The position numbers were made by a program, and so were the translations under genes. This document shows, one piece after another, positions 45,413 to 55,368 of a stretch of 64,000 nt of DNA. Position 1 is the stretch's first letter. Every line of letters starts with the position of its first letter. Origin of the DNA: Oegoconia quadripuncta (taxonomy: Eukaryota > Arthropoda > Insecta > Lepidoptera > Autostichidae); assembly GCA_949316235.1 (NCBI GenBank), contig OX438747.1:1302501-1366500 (forward strand), written 5' to 3'. The notes below the pieces were generated by a model. It had not been told where the DNA came from and did no database searches. It was given only the letters and a program-made list of their open reading frames with translations.

Positions 45413-45959
45413 TATAGTGCGGAGTCTCCCCACAGACAATGGATCACGTATTGTCTTGCCCCGCGTGTCCTGACAGCTGCACCTTTGACGACCTCCTTAA
45501 CGCCACAGACAGTGCTGTTAGAGTGGCTAAGTTTTGGTCCAATAAAATTTGAAATTTGCCTCGACACGAAAAGAAGAAGAAGGTACCTATTGTTTTGGTG
45601 AGATAATAAATATTAATTATTACTGTTAGAACTTCATTCTGTTATAATTCCACTGTCCAGTTGGTGTACTGCGACCAGCTCCAAAATTGTATAAGTTATA
45701 TACTTTGAGGTGGTACTTTTGGTATACTACTAATGGAAAGCGAAGATGAGGGCACGTGATCTCAGTAAATGCCTGTCCACCCCGCTATTGGGGATCCCAA
45801 GGTTGTACCTAATATTTTGAAAAAACAGACGTCGGAATTTCATACTTTAGCGAGTTCACATCATGAAAGAATAGCCAAAGCGATTAGTGCGAATCGTCGT
45901 TATGTCAAAACGAGAGAAGCCTACCATTTGCTAAACAATAATATATATAGGTATATATA

Positions 45960-46200
45960 TAACTAGCTTCCCGCCCGCGGCTTCGCCTGCGTAGAATAAC
46001 TTTATCACGGAAATTTGTTTACCCCGCGGGAACTACTCACTTTATCGGGATAAAAAATGTCGTATGTCTCAAATGTTTGGGTGTTTGTTTGTTGCTTAAT
46101 CACGGCGAAACGGATGGACGGATTTGGATGAAATTTTGTATACAGGTAGAATATACCCTGGTATAACAAATAAACAAACATCCAAACTTTCGCAATTAAA
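45960..46200 (+). repeat. dispersed repeat, CGCCCGCGGCTTCGCC family
   Basis: ACTAGCTTCCCGCCCGCGGC TTCGCCTGCGTAG, ATCACGGCGAAACGGATGGA and CAGGTAGAATATACCCTGGT. Related to 35990-36180. Class not determined. Confidence 0.55.
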
Positions 46201-46343
46201 ATATTATTATTTAAAAACCAAAATACCCGACAGCCCATTTTGCAGGCGCCATGTTGGATTTTTTGTCATAAAATGTATCCCATGACACTCTAGAGATCAA
46301 AACGAATTGGAGGACACCTTTCACTACAAAATCGGTTAAGCCG

Positions 46344-46483
46344 TGTTGACGACTGGCTGGTGCGCTTTTTGAATTATACTTTTTTTTGTATTCTTTTTAT
46401 AAGAAGACAGTTGTTGTTTTTTTGCACTTCAATTTTGGCAATACACCTTTTGCTGGATTACGAGTTTATTTTCGTCCTTAATA
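46344..46483 (+). repeat. 5' LTR of the miniature BEL/Pao element
   Basis: 140 bp, TGTT...AATA ends. Differs from the 3' LTR only in the T run near 46390 (T versus A). Confidence 0.85.
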
Positions 46484-46697
46484 TAGGTCCTTCGAGCCGG
46501 ATCTGCCACGAGGAACTTGGCCTTTGGGAAGGGTGGTGAAGCTTTTCCCGGGACCCGACGGGGTCACACGTGTCGTCGACGTGGCGACCAAAGGGGGCAT
46601 ACTAAGGCGGCACGTTCGACGGCTCGTACCCATTGTACATAGGCCCCAGGCGGTCGCCAACTCTCAGCATGTTAGTGCTCACACTGGAGGGCCAGGA

Positions 46698-46837
46698 TGT
46701 TGACGACTGGCTGGTGCGCTTTTTGAATTATACTTTTTTATGTATTCTTTTTATAAGAAGACAGTTGTTGTTTTTTTGCACTTCAATTTTGGCAATACAC
46801 CTTTTGCTGGATTACGAGTTTATTTTCGTCCTTAATA
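46698..46837 (+). repeat. 3' LTR of the miniature BEL/Pao element
   Basis: 140 bp, preceded by a purine-rich tract and followed by the AGCCG target duplication. Confidence 0.85.
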
Positions 46838-46957
46838 AGCCGTTTGTTCTACAGGAGGTAACATAGAAATTTACATACACAACTCGACAAACATCATCCT
46901 ACTTTTTGGGGTTGTCGGGTAATTAACAGAATTTGTTAAAAAGAGTGTGTTCCTCAC

Positions 46958-47032
46958 CTGAAGGCAATTGGAGAGATCGACCATCCTGCCCTCATTCTCC
47001 GCTGACCACCATTCGTCTTCAATAAATGGCAT
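46958..47032 (-). CDS. coactivator-like protein, exon A (possible first coding exon)
   Basis: Minus-strand exon ending ...GCCTTCAG with donor GTGAGG at 46952-46957. From the ATG at 47030-47032 it encodes MPFIEDEWWSAENEGRMVDL SNCLQ (25 codons) and joins exon B in phase 0. In-frame sequence continues upstream in a GC-rich stretch (GTG at 47071) to a TGA. Either this ATG is the start, or an upstream acceptor such as GCGCAG near 47084 makes the exon internal. A poor pyrimidine tract favours the first option. The short acidic/aromatic start has no recognised domain. Confidence 0.6.
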
Positions 47033-47736
47033 CGCCAGCGCCGGGCCCGACGGCGCATGCGGCCCCGCCACGTTGCTGCGCCTCGATCACGCCAGATGGC
47101 GCTGTATCTCCACACCACACCACTCGTGTATCAGTTACACACACAATAAAACTCAACTGTATCTAAACTATTAAATTCGTTCGTGTTTGGCAAAGTTTTG
47201 GACGGATCGTACATTATTCGATGTATTTTACGCGTTTAGGTACTTAGTTACGGTGGAACACATATTGGCGAGGTTTGGTTTGGTCTTGTTGCTTGATCTG
47301 GTCTTCTGGCCAGGTTACCTCACTCCTCGTGGACCGCTTCTCTTCAGCAGCGACCTGTGAATATACAGAGCGTAGGCTTTCACGTCTTTAAGGATACACC
47401 TAACCCCTACTTGCTTTGCAGCACCTGCAGCAATTAGAGTGGCTAAGTTTTGGTTCAATAAAATATAAAACTTGCCTTGACTCGAAAAGAAGAGGAAACA
47501 CGGAACATTGTGTATTTGTGAAGCTATAATTTTAATTATGTCTTGCCTGGCTTACTACAGCAGTATATGTAACGATCAATCACCAGGTTCAATCAAGTCT
47601 CTTTATCAAGACCTTGGCATTATTCCCCAATGATTTCCCATATTCAATCACGAATATCACACAACCATCAAAGAAACTGATGATCTACCTACGAACAATC
47701 TAGCTGTTAGTCATTTCAGAAAAAAAAGAACAAAAA

Positions 47737-48267
47737 TTTTTTTTATGCACGACGGGTTCGTACTTGACCTCAATCACACCTGAGGGCGGAGTGTGAGTTT
47801 TGTCTCGTTTTTAACTTTACCATCGCGTTCGCGTTTACGCAAAAAGTATCTATGAAAAAAATCGTTTTGCAAACTATCCGCTAGAGGCGCTGCACATTTC
47901 TCCATACAAATCTTCACGTAAACGTGAACGCGGTAGTAAAGTTAAGTCGAAACAAAACTCACACTCCGCCCTCAGAGGGCTGATGTTAAGTGAAGATGAG
48001 GTCGAAGGTGGAAGCGTACTGACCCGGAATCCCCAACACATTTGGGGGACTGGCTATCTTATCTCTGACAACGGGAACACAATAATGCTATTAACATTGC
48101 TGCTTGGCGGCAGATTTAGATAAGATGGTGGTAGCTAGCCAAGCGGACATTTAAAATGCCCTACCACCAACCAAACCAAGTACTTAAACATGTACCCCGC
48201 TGGCGATCGAACCCGCGACCGAATCGTAAATCCAATGTTGTTTACATTGAGCCACGGAGGCGCTTAA
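47737..48267 (-). mobile_element. SINE-1, complete, carrying a MITE
   Basis: Poly-A tract at about 47737-47744, body broken at CAATCACACCTGA by the MITE 47784-47979 and resuming TGATGTTAAGTGAAGATGAG. Intact B box region GGCGATCGAACCCGCGACC and head GAGCCACGGAGGCGC. Confidence 0.8.
47784..47979. mobile_element. MITE with GGGCGGAGTGTGAGTTTTGT terminus, copy 3
   Basis: The ends are GGGCGGAGTGTGAGTTTTGT and AACAAAACTCACACTCCGCC followed by CTCAGAGGG. Subterminal inverted repeats include TACCATCGCGTTCGCGTTTA and CGTAAACGTGAACGCGGTAG. Compared with uninterrupted SINE-1, CTGA (or TGA) is present on both sides, so a 3-4-bp target duplication is likely. Confidence 0.75.
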
Positions 48268-51200
48268 AAAATTAAAAAAAGGGGGGTTCGAACCCGCGTA
48301 CAGACACTCTCTGGAGTGTAGTAATTTAGCAAATGAAGTAATATTACGTAGGTAATATTAAATGAGAAAGGGGCTAACATAGACGTACAGTAAAGTATGT
48401 CTATGTTAGCAAGACATTTTAAAAGTTTATAAAGGCGTCATTGAAATAGCGCCGAGGTCACCTGGCGACGTCCCGATGTATGTCGAATCTGCGCGGACAC
48501 AGCATAGAGGCAGCGCGTCCACAGCAACCTGCGCACACGCCGCTCTGTGGACAAACAGAGGACTTCGTGAGATTTGTCGACAAAACATTTATTGTATGGA
48601 TTTGCATACATAATAAAATTAATCGGTCAAGTAATGTTTTCGCTGTGTGGGCGAATTCAATATTTCGCATACAATATGCTGTGTGGTTTCGGCACGTGAA
48701 AAGAACAGAACTATCCTGGCTCTTCTCGTGACCGATAGATTTGCACGTTTTAGAGGCGATGGGTTCACCCATTTGTATTTCTGTATATTTCCAAAACTGA
48801 ACCGTGGATGTTGTTCACATTAAAATATTACTGTTACAGGAGTCGTTACATTATAATATTCTTTCAATATTCTTTATAATATTTTTTATAATATTCTTTA
48901 TTGCACCAAAAATTAGATATAATAGAGTACAAACAATAGGTCATGTAAAAATTATCCCTTTTAAGAGATCTCTTCAAGTCCACCTGAGGATTATGTATGT
49001 ATGCTATGTAAACAAATAAACTATCAAGCCCAATAAAGTTGTAAAACAAATAGATAGTGACAGTTCCATTTGAAACATTTTTCACTCAATTGAATCACAT
49101 CATTTAAGAACGTGACAAATCTCAGATCACGTGGGCACCGGATCATTGGCCGTCACTGCTTACGTCATTGAATACAAGCGTGCTACAACCACGGACTGTA
49201 AGCACCTCGCGTGACCATTTGCATTGATGAAACAGAAAGTGTTGCAAAATAAAATAAAAAATATGATGGCTTACGTTCACGACTATTTTAGTGCAAACTT
49301 ATTTTGGGAAGTTTATTTCGCGTAATAAAGTCCGAGTTTTTGTGATTCAAGCTGACGGTGTTAGCTCGGGCCCACAATTCGCATGACATTCAATAGAGAT
49401 CCCAAACGACTTCCATCTTTACCGTCATAACTTCAAGTCCATAGCCATTGGAAATATCTGCATCATTAAGCTGACATAATCACCACGCTGATATGGATAT
49501 ATGCGGCTGTAAATAGTAAAACTCGGAGCCACAGTAATTTCATACACGACCTAGATTTGCTACTCAGTAGGGAGCATTTAAAAAAATATTTTTCGCCCTA
49601 TTTTTTATACAATGTTTTAGAAAATTTTCTCCACCCTTTTTAAGACAACGTTACCTGCTTACATGGTTTTTCTAGCTAAAGACAAAGTAATTTGTGGGTG
49701 CGCATTACCTGGCTTGATTTGTTCTCACATTAATCAAAACGAGCCTAATTTAAAGGACGATCACATCACTTTATTGCAAATTGTAGGTACAGCCAAGTCC
49801 ACGAGTTACTAAGCTTCATTTATGTAATACCGTAAAAGCGGTATAACCGTAATTTATAACGATTAAAATACATATGCTAATTCCTTGAAGATTGTCTAAA
49901 TACAGGACAAACGATCCATTGCATTCCTACTGTTTACGGCCTACTGGCTCTCCCAACCCGGCGTAGAATTCTTAGAAACCCAGCCCATCTCAATTCGACT
50001 AATTACCGCTAATTTATAGCGCAGACATTGTGTCAACAAGAAAAACAAACATCCAAATGGCATCACATTGCGCTGATTAATTAACTATAGCGTAACTAAA
50101 ACCATTTGCTACGTAATGGAAAGAGAAAAAAATGACAATGCACGGAAGGGTGCGCTCGCGCCGAGCCGCGATCATACCAAGAACTCACAATGGTGCGCAT
50201 AAAAAACGTACAATGCTAAACGCACGCGCTCTTTCACTATAATTGCTGTGCATGCGCAAGAAGTAAAAGACTTTTATTTTCTAAACGCTTCCTAGTGCAC
50301 TTTCTTTGTTGGCGCTCACTTGTTTGTTAATTTTGATGTAGTGATTGGTAACTTGGTGTAATGATTACTTAAGTAGACAAACAAGTATTATAAACAAAAT
50401 TATCGAAGAAGCGGATATAAAAAGTTGAGCTTATCGACCTATAAAAGCCCACTGCATTAATGATATATTGCTAACCAATAAATAATAAATAACTAGCTAA
50501 TAAAAAAAAATTGTAAAGATCTATAAGAACAATAGGCTGGTTGGTGGGTCTTAATATATTTTAATTTTACATTTCATTGGTAATTTATCAGGATTCAATC
50601 GAAAGAAACGGTACAATGCTAAACATAACAGCATCACTAAATTAAATTGGTTTTATAATGTAATACTCAATCATAAATTCAAATGAGAAAGTTTGTTGCG
50701 CAACACAGCGAATTTTACTCGGCGTTGAATAAATTTGCATTATTCCATACATTTTTCAACCATTTTAATTGCTTAGAGATACGTTCGTGGCTGAATAATA
50801 ATTGTCGGGCATAAAATCAAAAACATTGCCGCGGCCATACTGCTGCAATATAAACAACGCCATCTATGATCGAGTAGAAAAAACATAGAACATGTTTTTT
50901 TCATTGAAACATAGGACGATGAAATTATTATGTATTATTCCTTCAAGTCGGTCACTGCTTAGTAAATCCAATTATAAATCCTGTATTACGTTGAAAGATT
51001 TATAGGCGTTAGGTGAAGACAACCTTGGTTGATTACTTCCTATTTTATTGCATTGCAGGGCCTTGTGCACTGGCGCAATGTTGAGGACAAGTTTAAACTA
51101 ATGCTTTGTTTATTAGTGATGTTCTATCCAGTCTATAGATAACCACTTAATAAAATAAATAGTGACTAATAAATTCCTTCAACCATCGTAACTACTACTA

Positions 51201-51840
51201 CCTATTTACCTACTATGTTCTAAGGCCATAATATTTTGTTCGCAATGCTCCTTGGTTGAGCAACAAAATTAAATGCAAACTAAAAATCAAATCACTGTGT
51301 GTCCGATACGTGTAAGGTATACACAAGCCAAGCGCCAATTAATTTTCATAGATATAACAGATAATATAAGGTACCTGCTACGAAATAATTAAAAGTTTAT
51401 TTTTATAAATAATTTCCGCATCTATCGGAATGCGTGTAACGTATCGTGTGTTATGAACGTTTCATTCCTCGGAGGTTTACTACAAACATAGTGCGGTAGA
51501 TGTTTTTATTCATCTAGATTTAATACTAAGTTTGTTTCACATAATCTAAGGTTTCATGTATAAATATTTTAGTTTCAAAAGAAATTGTATTCTAATAATA
51601 AAAGAAAAAAATTAAACATAGGTAACGTATAGTAATTTGCATTATAAACCGTGAGTGGAACGAAACGTAATACAGTATTTGACATTTCACTATATTGAAA
51701 ACGAGGCAGTATGGCTTCAGTTCCTTGGCCTTTCCTATTACAAGGAAGAAGAAAACTTCTCTCTCTCTCTCTCTCTAATAATGTCAAATTAAATATTGTT
51801 TACTCCGCGAAAAAAAAGTAATATAACACTAAATTGGACG
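48268..51840. promoter_or_regulatory. repeat-poor interval between divergent gene starts
   Basis: About 3.5 kb with almost none of the repeat families seen elsewhere. It contains a GC-richer segment (about 48440-48560), CpG-containing stretches near 50145-50240, and a (CT)n tract at 51754-51777 just before the Lsm11 start. If the coactivator starts at 47032 (-) and Lsm11 at 51841 (+), this holds both promoters. No specific factor sites are claimed. Confidence 0.35.
51754..51777. repeat. (CT)n microsatellite near the Lsm11 start
   Basis: Uninterrupted CT dinucleotides, about 60-90 bp upstream of the coding start. A GAGA-type tract on the opposite strand is a plausible promoter-proximal element in insects (inference). 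Confidence 0.5.
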
Positions 51841-52135
51841 ATGTCCACACGAAACAGCTCAGATTCCTCCACATCCGAGTCAGAAATCAGTGCTTGTAGT
51901 TCAAATTTCGATCCCCTCAAGGCTTTATACACGAAAAACGTAAAAATCCCGGTGAAAGATGCCCCAATGTTCGAAACGGTTCAACAGTTTGAGGCGGCGC
52001 AGTCTAATGCTAATATTATTCCGGTGGGACACGCGGAGCTTGTGCATAAGAGGGAGCAAGAGAAAGAACTGAAGAGATTGAAAATGGAGGAAGAATTAGA
52101 AGAGAAAAATAGGCAGCGCTTCGCTAAATACCGGG
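51841..52135 (+). CDS. Lsm11: U7 snRNA-associated Sm-like protein LSm11, first coding exon
   Basis: The ATG at 51841 is the first in frame after a TAA at 51790-51792; a longer frame from 51796 would need a TTG start and is rejected. The exon runs to 52135, where GTAAG begins. It encodes a Ser-rich N-terminus (MSTRNSSDSSTSESEISACS), then SSNFDPLKALYTKNVKIPV and APMFETVQQFEA, the conserved N-terminal block of LSm11 as I recall it from animal proteins (S-P-R-F-D-P-L-x-A-L-Y followed by N-A-P-x-F). A charged helix (VHKREQEKELKRLKMEEELE) follows. LSm11 is a subunit of the U7 snRNP ring; its N-terminus recruits the histone pre-mRNA 3'-end cleavage machinery in the nucleus. The Sm-fold exons are not in this window, so they lie to the right beyond a long intron. 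Identification rests on this one block. Confidence 0.7.
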
Positions 52136-52659
52136 GTAAGACTTTGAGGTTATGTTATTGTTATTGTACTGAACATTATGAATAATATATACAGCTTGGG
52201 TCAGGACGGACATCTATGTATAATATGTGGTCAAATTACTTGAGATATTTATCAAGGTGTAGCAAACGAGACAGGGAAAAACAAAATAAATTTTCAACTG
52301 TGAGGCCCTATATATTAAGGATATCATCGGGAAAGAGACGTGACTTTATGTTTGTAAAGTGTCATCGGGTAGAAGGCTCTACATGGATTAACTTTTGATC
52401 AGGTTGTATTTGTCTCCAAGCGGCTCCTGTCATAATACACAGATGGTCTGTTGATTGGCAGAGCGGTGTTAGTCTTGTCTTGTCTTGAATTAGCAATTGC
52501 CTTCCATTGCACATTTGCGAAGGGGGAAAGTGGGAAACCTCTTACTTACACACCCTATTTCTTTCTTTAAATAGTCTGAGGCCCAAGGTAGCAATAGCAA
52601 GGCACTGTCTACCCTCACTCAATAGACTGTCCACCACTGTCGATCCTATTTTAAAGAAG

Positions 52660-52905
52660 TTAGTTTAGTATTTGATATACACAGCGAATGTAGATGGTAG
52701 TGTCGGTAGGGGAAGATCACGGCGAACGTACCATGATCAAATCGGGGACGTCTTAAAGAAAGGCCAAGTCAAGAGTACCCTAAACCGACGAGCATGTATG
52801 AACAACCTTATGAGAGTGAAGGAAGCAGAAGAGGTGTGTCAGGATCGTAGCAAGTGGAAGACTGTGCTCTCTGCCTATATATATAATGTGGCCTGCCTGC
52901 CTGGC
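52660..52905 (+). pseudogene. LINE pol C-terminal remnant (RNRRACM...CQDRSKW type)
   Basis: The frame reads [20 protein letters not shown], then [20 protein letters not shown] and [18 protein letters not shown]. This is the C-terminal tail found at the end of a LINE family in Lepidoptera: R-G-R-P-R-like segment, N-R-R-A-C-M, and C-x-D-R-S-K-W near the end. It has no catalytic motifs and is cut off on both sides. It is followed by an AT repeat with ATATATAAAATATATAATGT. Confidence 0.6.
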
Positions 52906-53085
52906 TATATATATAAAATATATAATGTGGTGTTATTAGTTTGGCTTTGATTGTTGGAGTTTTTGTAACATCGTTATGTGGCTGCTTGGTGGTATGAAAA
53001 ATAAAAGACTTTCTGTATCTTTCTATAGAAGACCACAGTCAAGAGCTTAGGTTCTCTAGCATAGACCAGAGATGGGCAACAATGT

Positions 53086-53513
53086 GTGTGGGTGTGTGAA
53101 GGTTCCAAAATATCTGCAATCACCAACCTTGCCGTGGGACAGCAATGGGAGAGGCTGATGTCCAGTGAACCATTGGAATTTGTTGAGAACACTGTTTTTC
53201 TTGGCATCACTTTGGACTCCACACTACAGTGGGGGTCGCATATTGAGACACTTGCGAGCAGGCTCAGTTCAGCTGCTTATGCTGTTCGTAAGATTAGACA
53301 ACTTACTGACATTAAAACAGCGAGGCTCGTTTATTTTAGCTACTTTCATAGCATTATGTCTTATGGTATACTACTGTGGGGTAGAGGTGCAGATATTCAA
53401 ACAATATTTGTTCTACAAAAAAGAGCAATCAGAGCAATATATAAAATACGCTGCCGTGATTCTCTAAAAGATCTGTTTAAAGAAATAAGTATTTTAACTG
53501 TTGCATCCCAGTA
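53086..53513 (+). pseudogene. Jockey-like LINE, RT C-terminal part 1 (split by mariner)
   Basis: Continuous frame with Jockey RT features: NTVFLGITLDSTLQWGSHIE (the F-L-G segment after the catalytic core), then LSSAAYAVRKIRQLTD, YFSYFHSIMSYGILLWG and LQKRAIRAIYKI. It stops being LINE sequence at 53513, where the mariner element begins. The catalytic YxDD box lies upstream of the truncation point and is absent, so the copy was already dead on arrival or truncated early. Confidence 0.85.
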
Positions 53514-53515
53514 TA

Positions 53516-53784
53516 CAGGGCGTCCCAAAGTTATGGGACATGAAGGGGAAGTACCTTAAATATTGTAGATAGTGAATTTTGCTCAAAGAAGACTTTATGT
53601 TATTTTTAAAAGTTAGTAATTCTGCATTCATAGATTTTCTAAAAATTACTTGCTTCGGCTGGGAATCGAACCGACTTAAATGTGAAAAAAAAAAACACCC
53701 TACTTTTATGATGCCAATCGAAAGAATAGCTAAAAAATAATAACTCTGCCTAAGTAACATAGTATTTTAAAAGAAAGGAACAAC
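53516..53784. repeat. left terminal inverted repeat of the mariner element
   Basis: About 269 bp. Ends at AAGAAAGGAACAAC. Matches the right repeat apart from very few changes (for example ATATTGTAGATAG versus the complement of CTATCTACGATAT). Confidence 0.9.
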
Positions 53785-54228
53785 ATAAAATGATTGAGTC
53801 AAATTTCAAGAAAGTTATTTATTGCCGACGACGTTCGAAAAGTAGCGATATTATCATTCCAAAGATAGCATTGATTATTCGTAAATAAGTACCCACTTCA
53901 TAAAATAGGTACTAACATAGTTTTCCTTATTATAAGTGCACGTGTAGATGAAATGATAAAACTTGTATTTCAATACGTCCTCTGTAAGTTAGACAGAAGG
54001 CAAATTAAAAACAAAAATAAATAATTTATAATTTGAAAATGGAACAGTTTATGACAGCGTTTGTTTGAATGCATACTTTTTAAGATATTTTAAAAAGAAG
54101 TGATATTTTTAAATGTTGTTCTTAAATTTGAAAATGGAACAGTATGTGCGAGCGTTTGTTTTTCGGATATTGATCTGTTTAGTCTCAATTCACTTACACA
54201 AGTGTTATTGTGTTAATTTATTGCGAAC

Positions 54229-55290
54229 ATGGCATATCAAGTAAGTTTTGATCTAATGGAAGCATATTTTTTGAACGATAAAGATATCTCTAGAAGTTTG
54301 CGGTGGTATGGCGTAAAATATCCTGATAGACAAATACCGTCTCGTAAAGTTTTGAAAAGGCTTGTGAACAATTTGAAAACTCTGGGACGTTTCGATAAAC
54401 GCCCAAGAGAACCACAGCAAGAAAACCATACGATCAACGACGAAGAACTTGGTATTTTAATTTACTTTTCGGCTTTTCCGAAAGCATCGGTGAGAGAAGG
54501 AGAACATGAAATTGGAGTTTCAAAAAGTAAAATACACCGTGTATTAAAAAAACACGGTTTTAAGAGTTATGTTGAAGGACGATTGGTTCAAAAATTACTT
54601 CCGGGCGATACAGAAAGGAGAAAAAATTTCTGTCTTGATATCCAGGCACGATTGCTCGAAGATCCAAATTTTTTGGATAATATTATTTGGACAGACGAAT
54701 CTAACTTTAGCAATAACGGTATGTATAACCGCAACAATAATCGTATTTGGTATAAAGAAAATCCCCTACGAGTGACTGAAACTAATAACCAAGTGCGTTT
54801 TTCACTCAACTGTTGGTGCGGACTTTTAAAAAACCGGGTTTTCTTAATCCATTTTTACCAAGGAACCTTGAACACAGAAAAGTATTTAGGAATACTTCAA
54901 ATTTTAAGGGATAAGATAAGAAACCATTCCGCGGCGGAGCAAGAAAACTTAATTTTCCAACAAGATGGAGCTCCGGCTCATAATAGTCGGAGAGCAGCAG
55001 ATTTTCTAAATGAATGTTTTCCTACATGGATTGGTACAAATGGACCGATTAGATGGCCGGCCAGATCCCCGGACCTCACACCATTAGATTTCTTCTTTTG
55101 GGGATACGTGAAAGATATGCTATACAAAAAGCGATACGAGAACGTAGGCGAGTTGCAAACAGAATTGTGCCATATCACATCGAGTGTTCACCATAAAATG
55201 ATTAGAAAATCAACAGGCAGCGGGCTCATTAAAAGATTGGCGATTTGCGTAAGACAAGAGGGATCACATTTTGAGCATTTAATTAATTAA
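54229..55290 (+). CDS. mariner-superfamily transposase, intact 353 aa
   Basis: The protein cuts and rejoins DNA at the element's own ends. The N-terminus (about residues 1-60, with YPDRQIPSRKVLKRLVNNLK) looks like the helix-turn-helix DUF4817-type domain of this insect family. A second HTH-like segment follows (about 85-115, VSKSKIHRVLKKHGFKSY). The DDE/D catalytic region has D156 in IIWTDESNF, D246 in IFQQDGAPAH, and D287 in SPDLTPLDFFFWG. By my count 40 residues separate the second and third Asp, unlike the 34 of classical mariner. The ATG follows a TTGCGAAC leader, and the frame closes with TAA after FEHLIN. There are no internal stops or frameshifts, so the copy may be functional. A different start within the first few codons cannot be excluded. 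Confidence 0.9.
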   Translation: MAYQVSFDLMEAYFLNDKDISRSLRWYGVKYPDRQIPSRKVLKRLVNNLKTLGRFDKRPREPQQENHTINDEELGILIYFSAFPKASVREGEHEIGVSKSKIHRVLKKHGFKSYVEGRLVQKLLPGDTERRKNFCLDIQARLLEDPNFLDNIIWTDESNFSNNGMYNRNNNRIWYKENPLRVTETNNQVRFSLNCWCGLLKNRVFLIHFYQGTLNTEKYLGILQILRDKIRNHSAAEQENLIFQQDGAPAHNSRRAADFLNECFPTWIGTNGPIRWPARSPDLTPLDFFFWGYVKDMLYKKRYENVGELQTELCHITSSVHHKMIRKSTGSGLIKRLAICVRQEGSHFEHLIN

Positions 55291-55368
55291 TTTACAAAAA
55301 AATACCTACTTAATTGACTACGGCAGTTTCATGTATGTTTTTTATTTGATTAAAATGATTAATTTCAC

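Larger units (their letters stand above)
46344..46837 (+). mobile_element. miniature BEL/Pao LTR retrotransposon, 494 bp
   Basis: Two 140-bp direct repeats, 46344-46483 and 46698-46837, differ at one base by eye, begin TGTTGACG, and are flanked by AGCCG on both sides (46339-46343 and 46838-46842), a 5-bp target duplication. Each has TTTTTATAAGAAGACAGTTG, a TATA-like box with an initiator-like ACAGTTG. The 214-bp interior opens with TAGGTCCTTCGAGCCGGA, placed as a primer-binding site. It then encodes WPLGRVVKLFPGPDGVTRVV and DVATKGG...RRLVPI, the C-terminal end of BEL/Pao integrase, and closes with a purine tract (GGAGGGCCAGGA). Gag, protease, RT and most of integrase are deleted. Confidence 0.85.
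46215..46920. repeat. ACCCGACA-ended repeat split by a BEL/Pao element
   Basis: The left part (about 46222-46343) starts ACCCGACAGCCCATTTTGCA and the right part (46838-46920) ends GGGGTTGTCGGGTAAT. The ends are inverted (ACCCGACARCCC). The middle is occupied by the LTR element 46344-46837. Relatives are at 32546-32748, 57195-57390 and 21820-22015. Probably a non-autonomous DNA element. Confidence 0.5.

Noticed and set aside
40206..47032. Firm naming of the coactivator as mastermind, nejire/CBP or taiman
   Set aside because: General resemblances (acidic block, LxxLL, IKQE) fit several coactivators; no diagnostic domain lies in these exons.
48458..48772. Cys-containing 104-aa minus-strand frame as a gene
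   Set aside because: No recognised domain; only the short splice-bounded part is kept as a weak exon candidate.
51796..51840. N-terminal extension of the Lsm11 exon
   Set aside because: It would start at TTG; the first ATG after the in-frame stop is at 51841.
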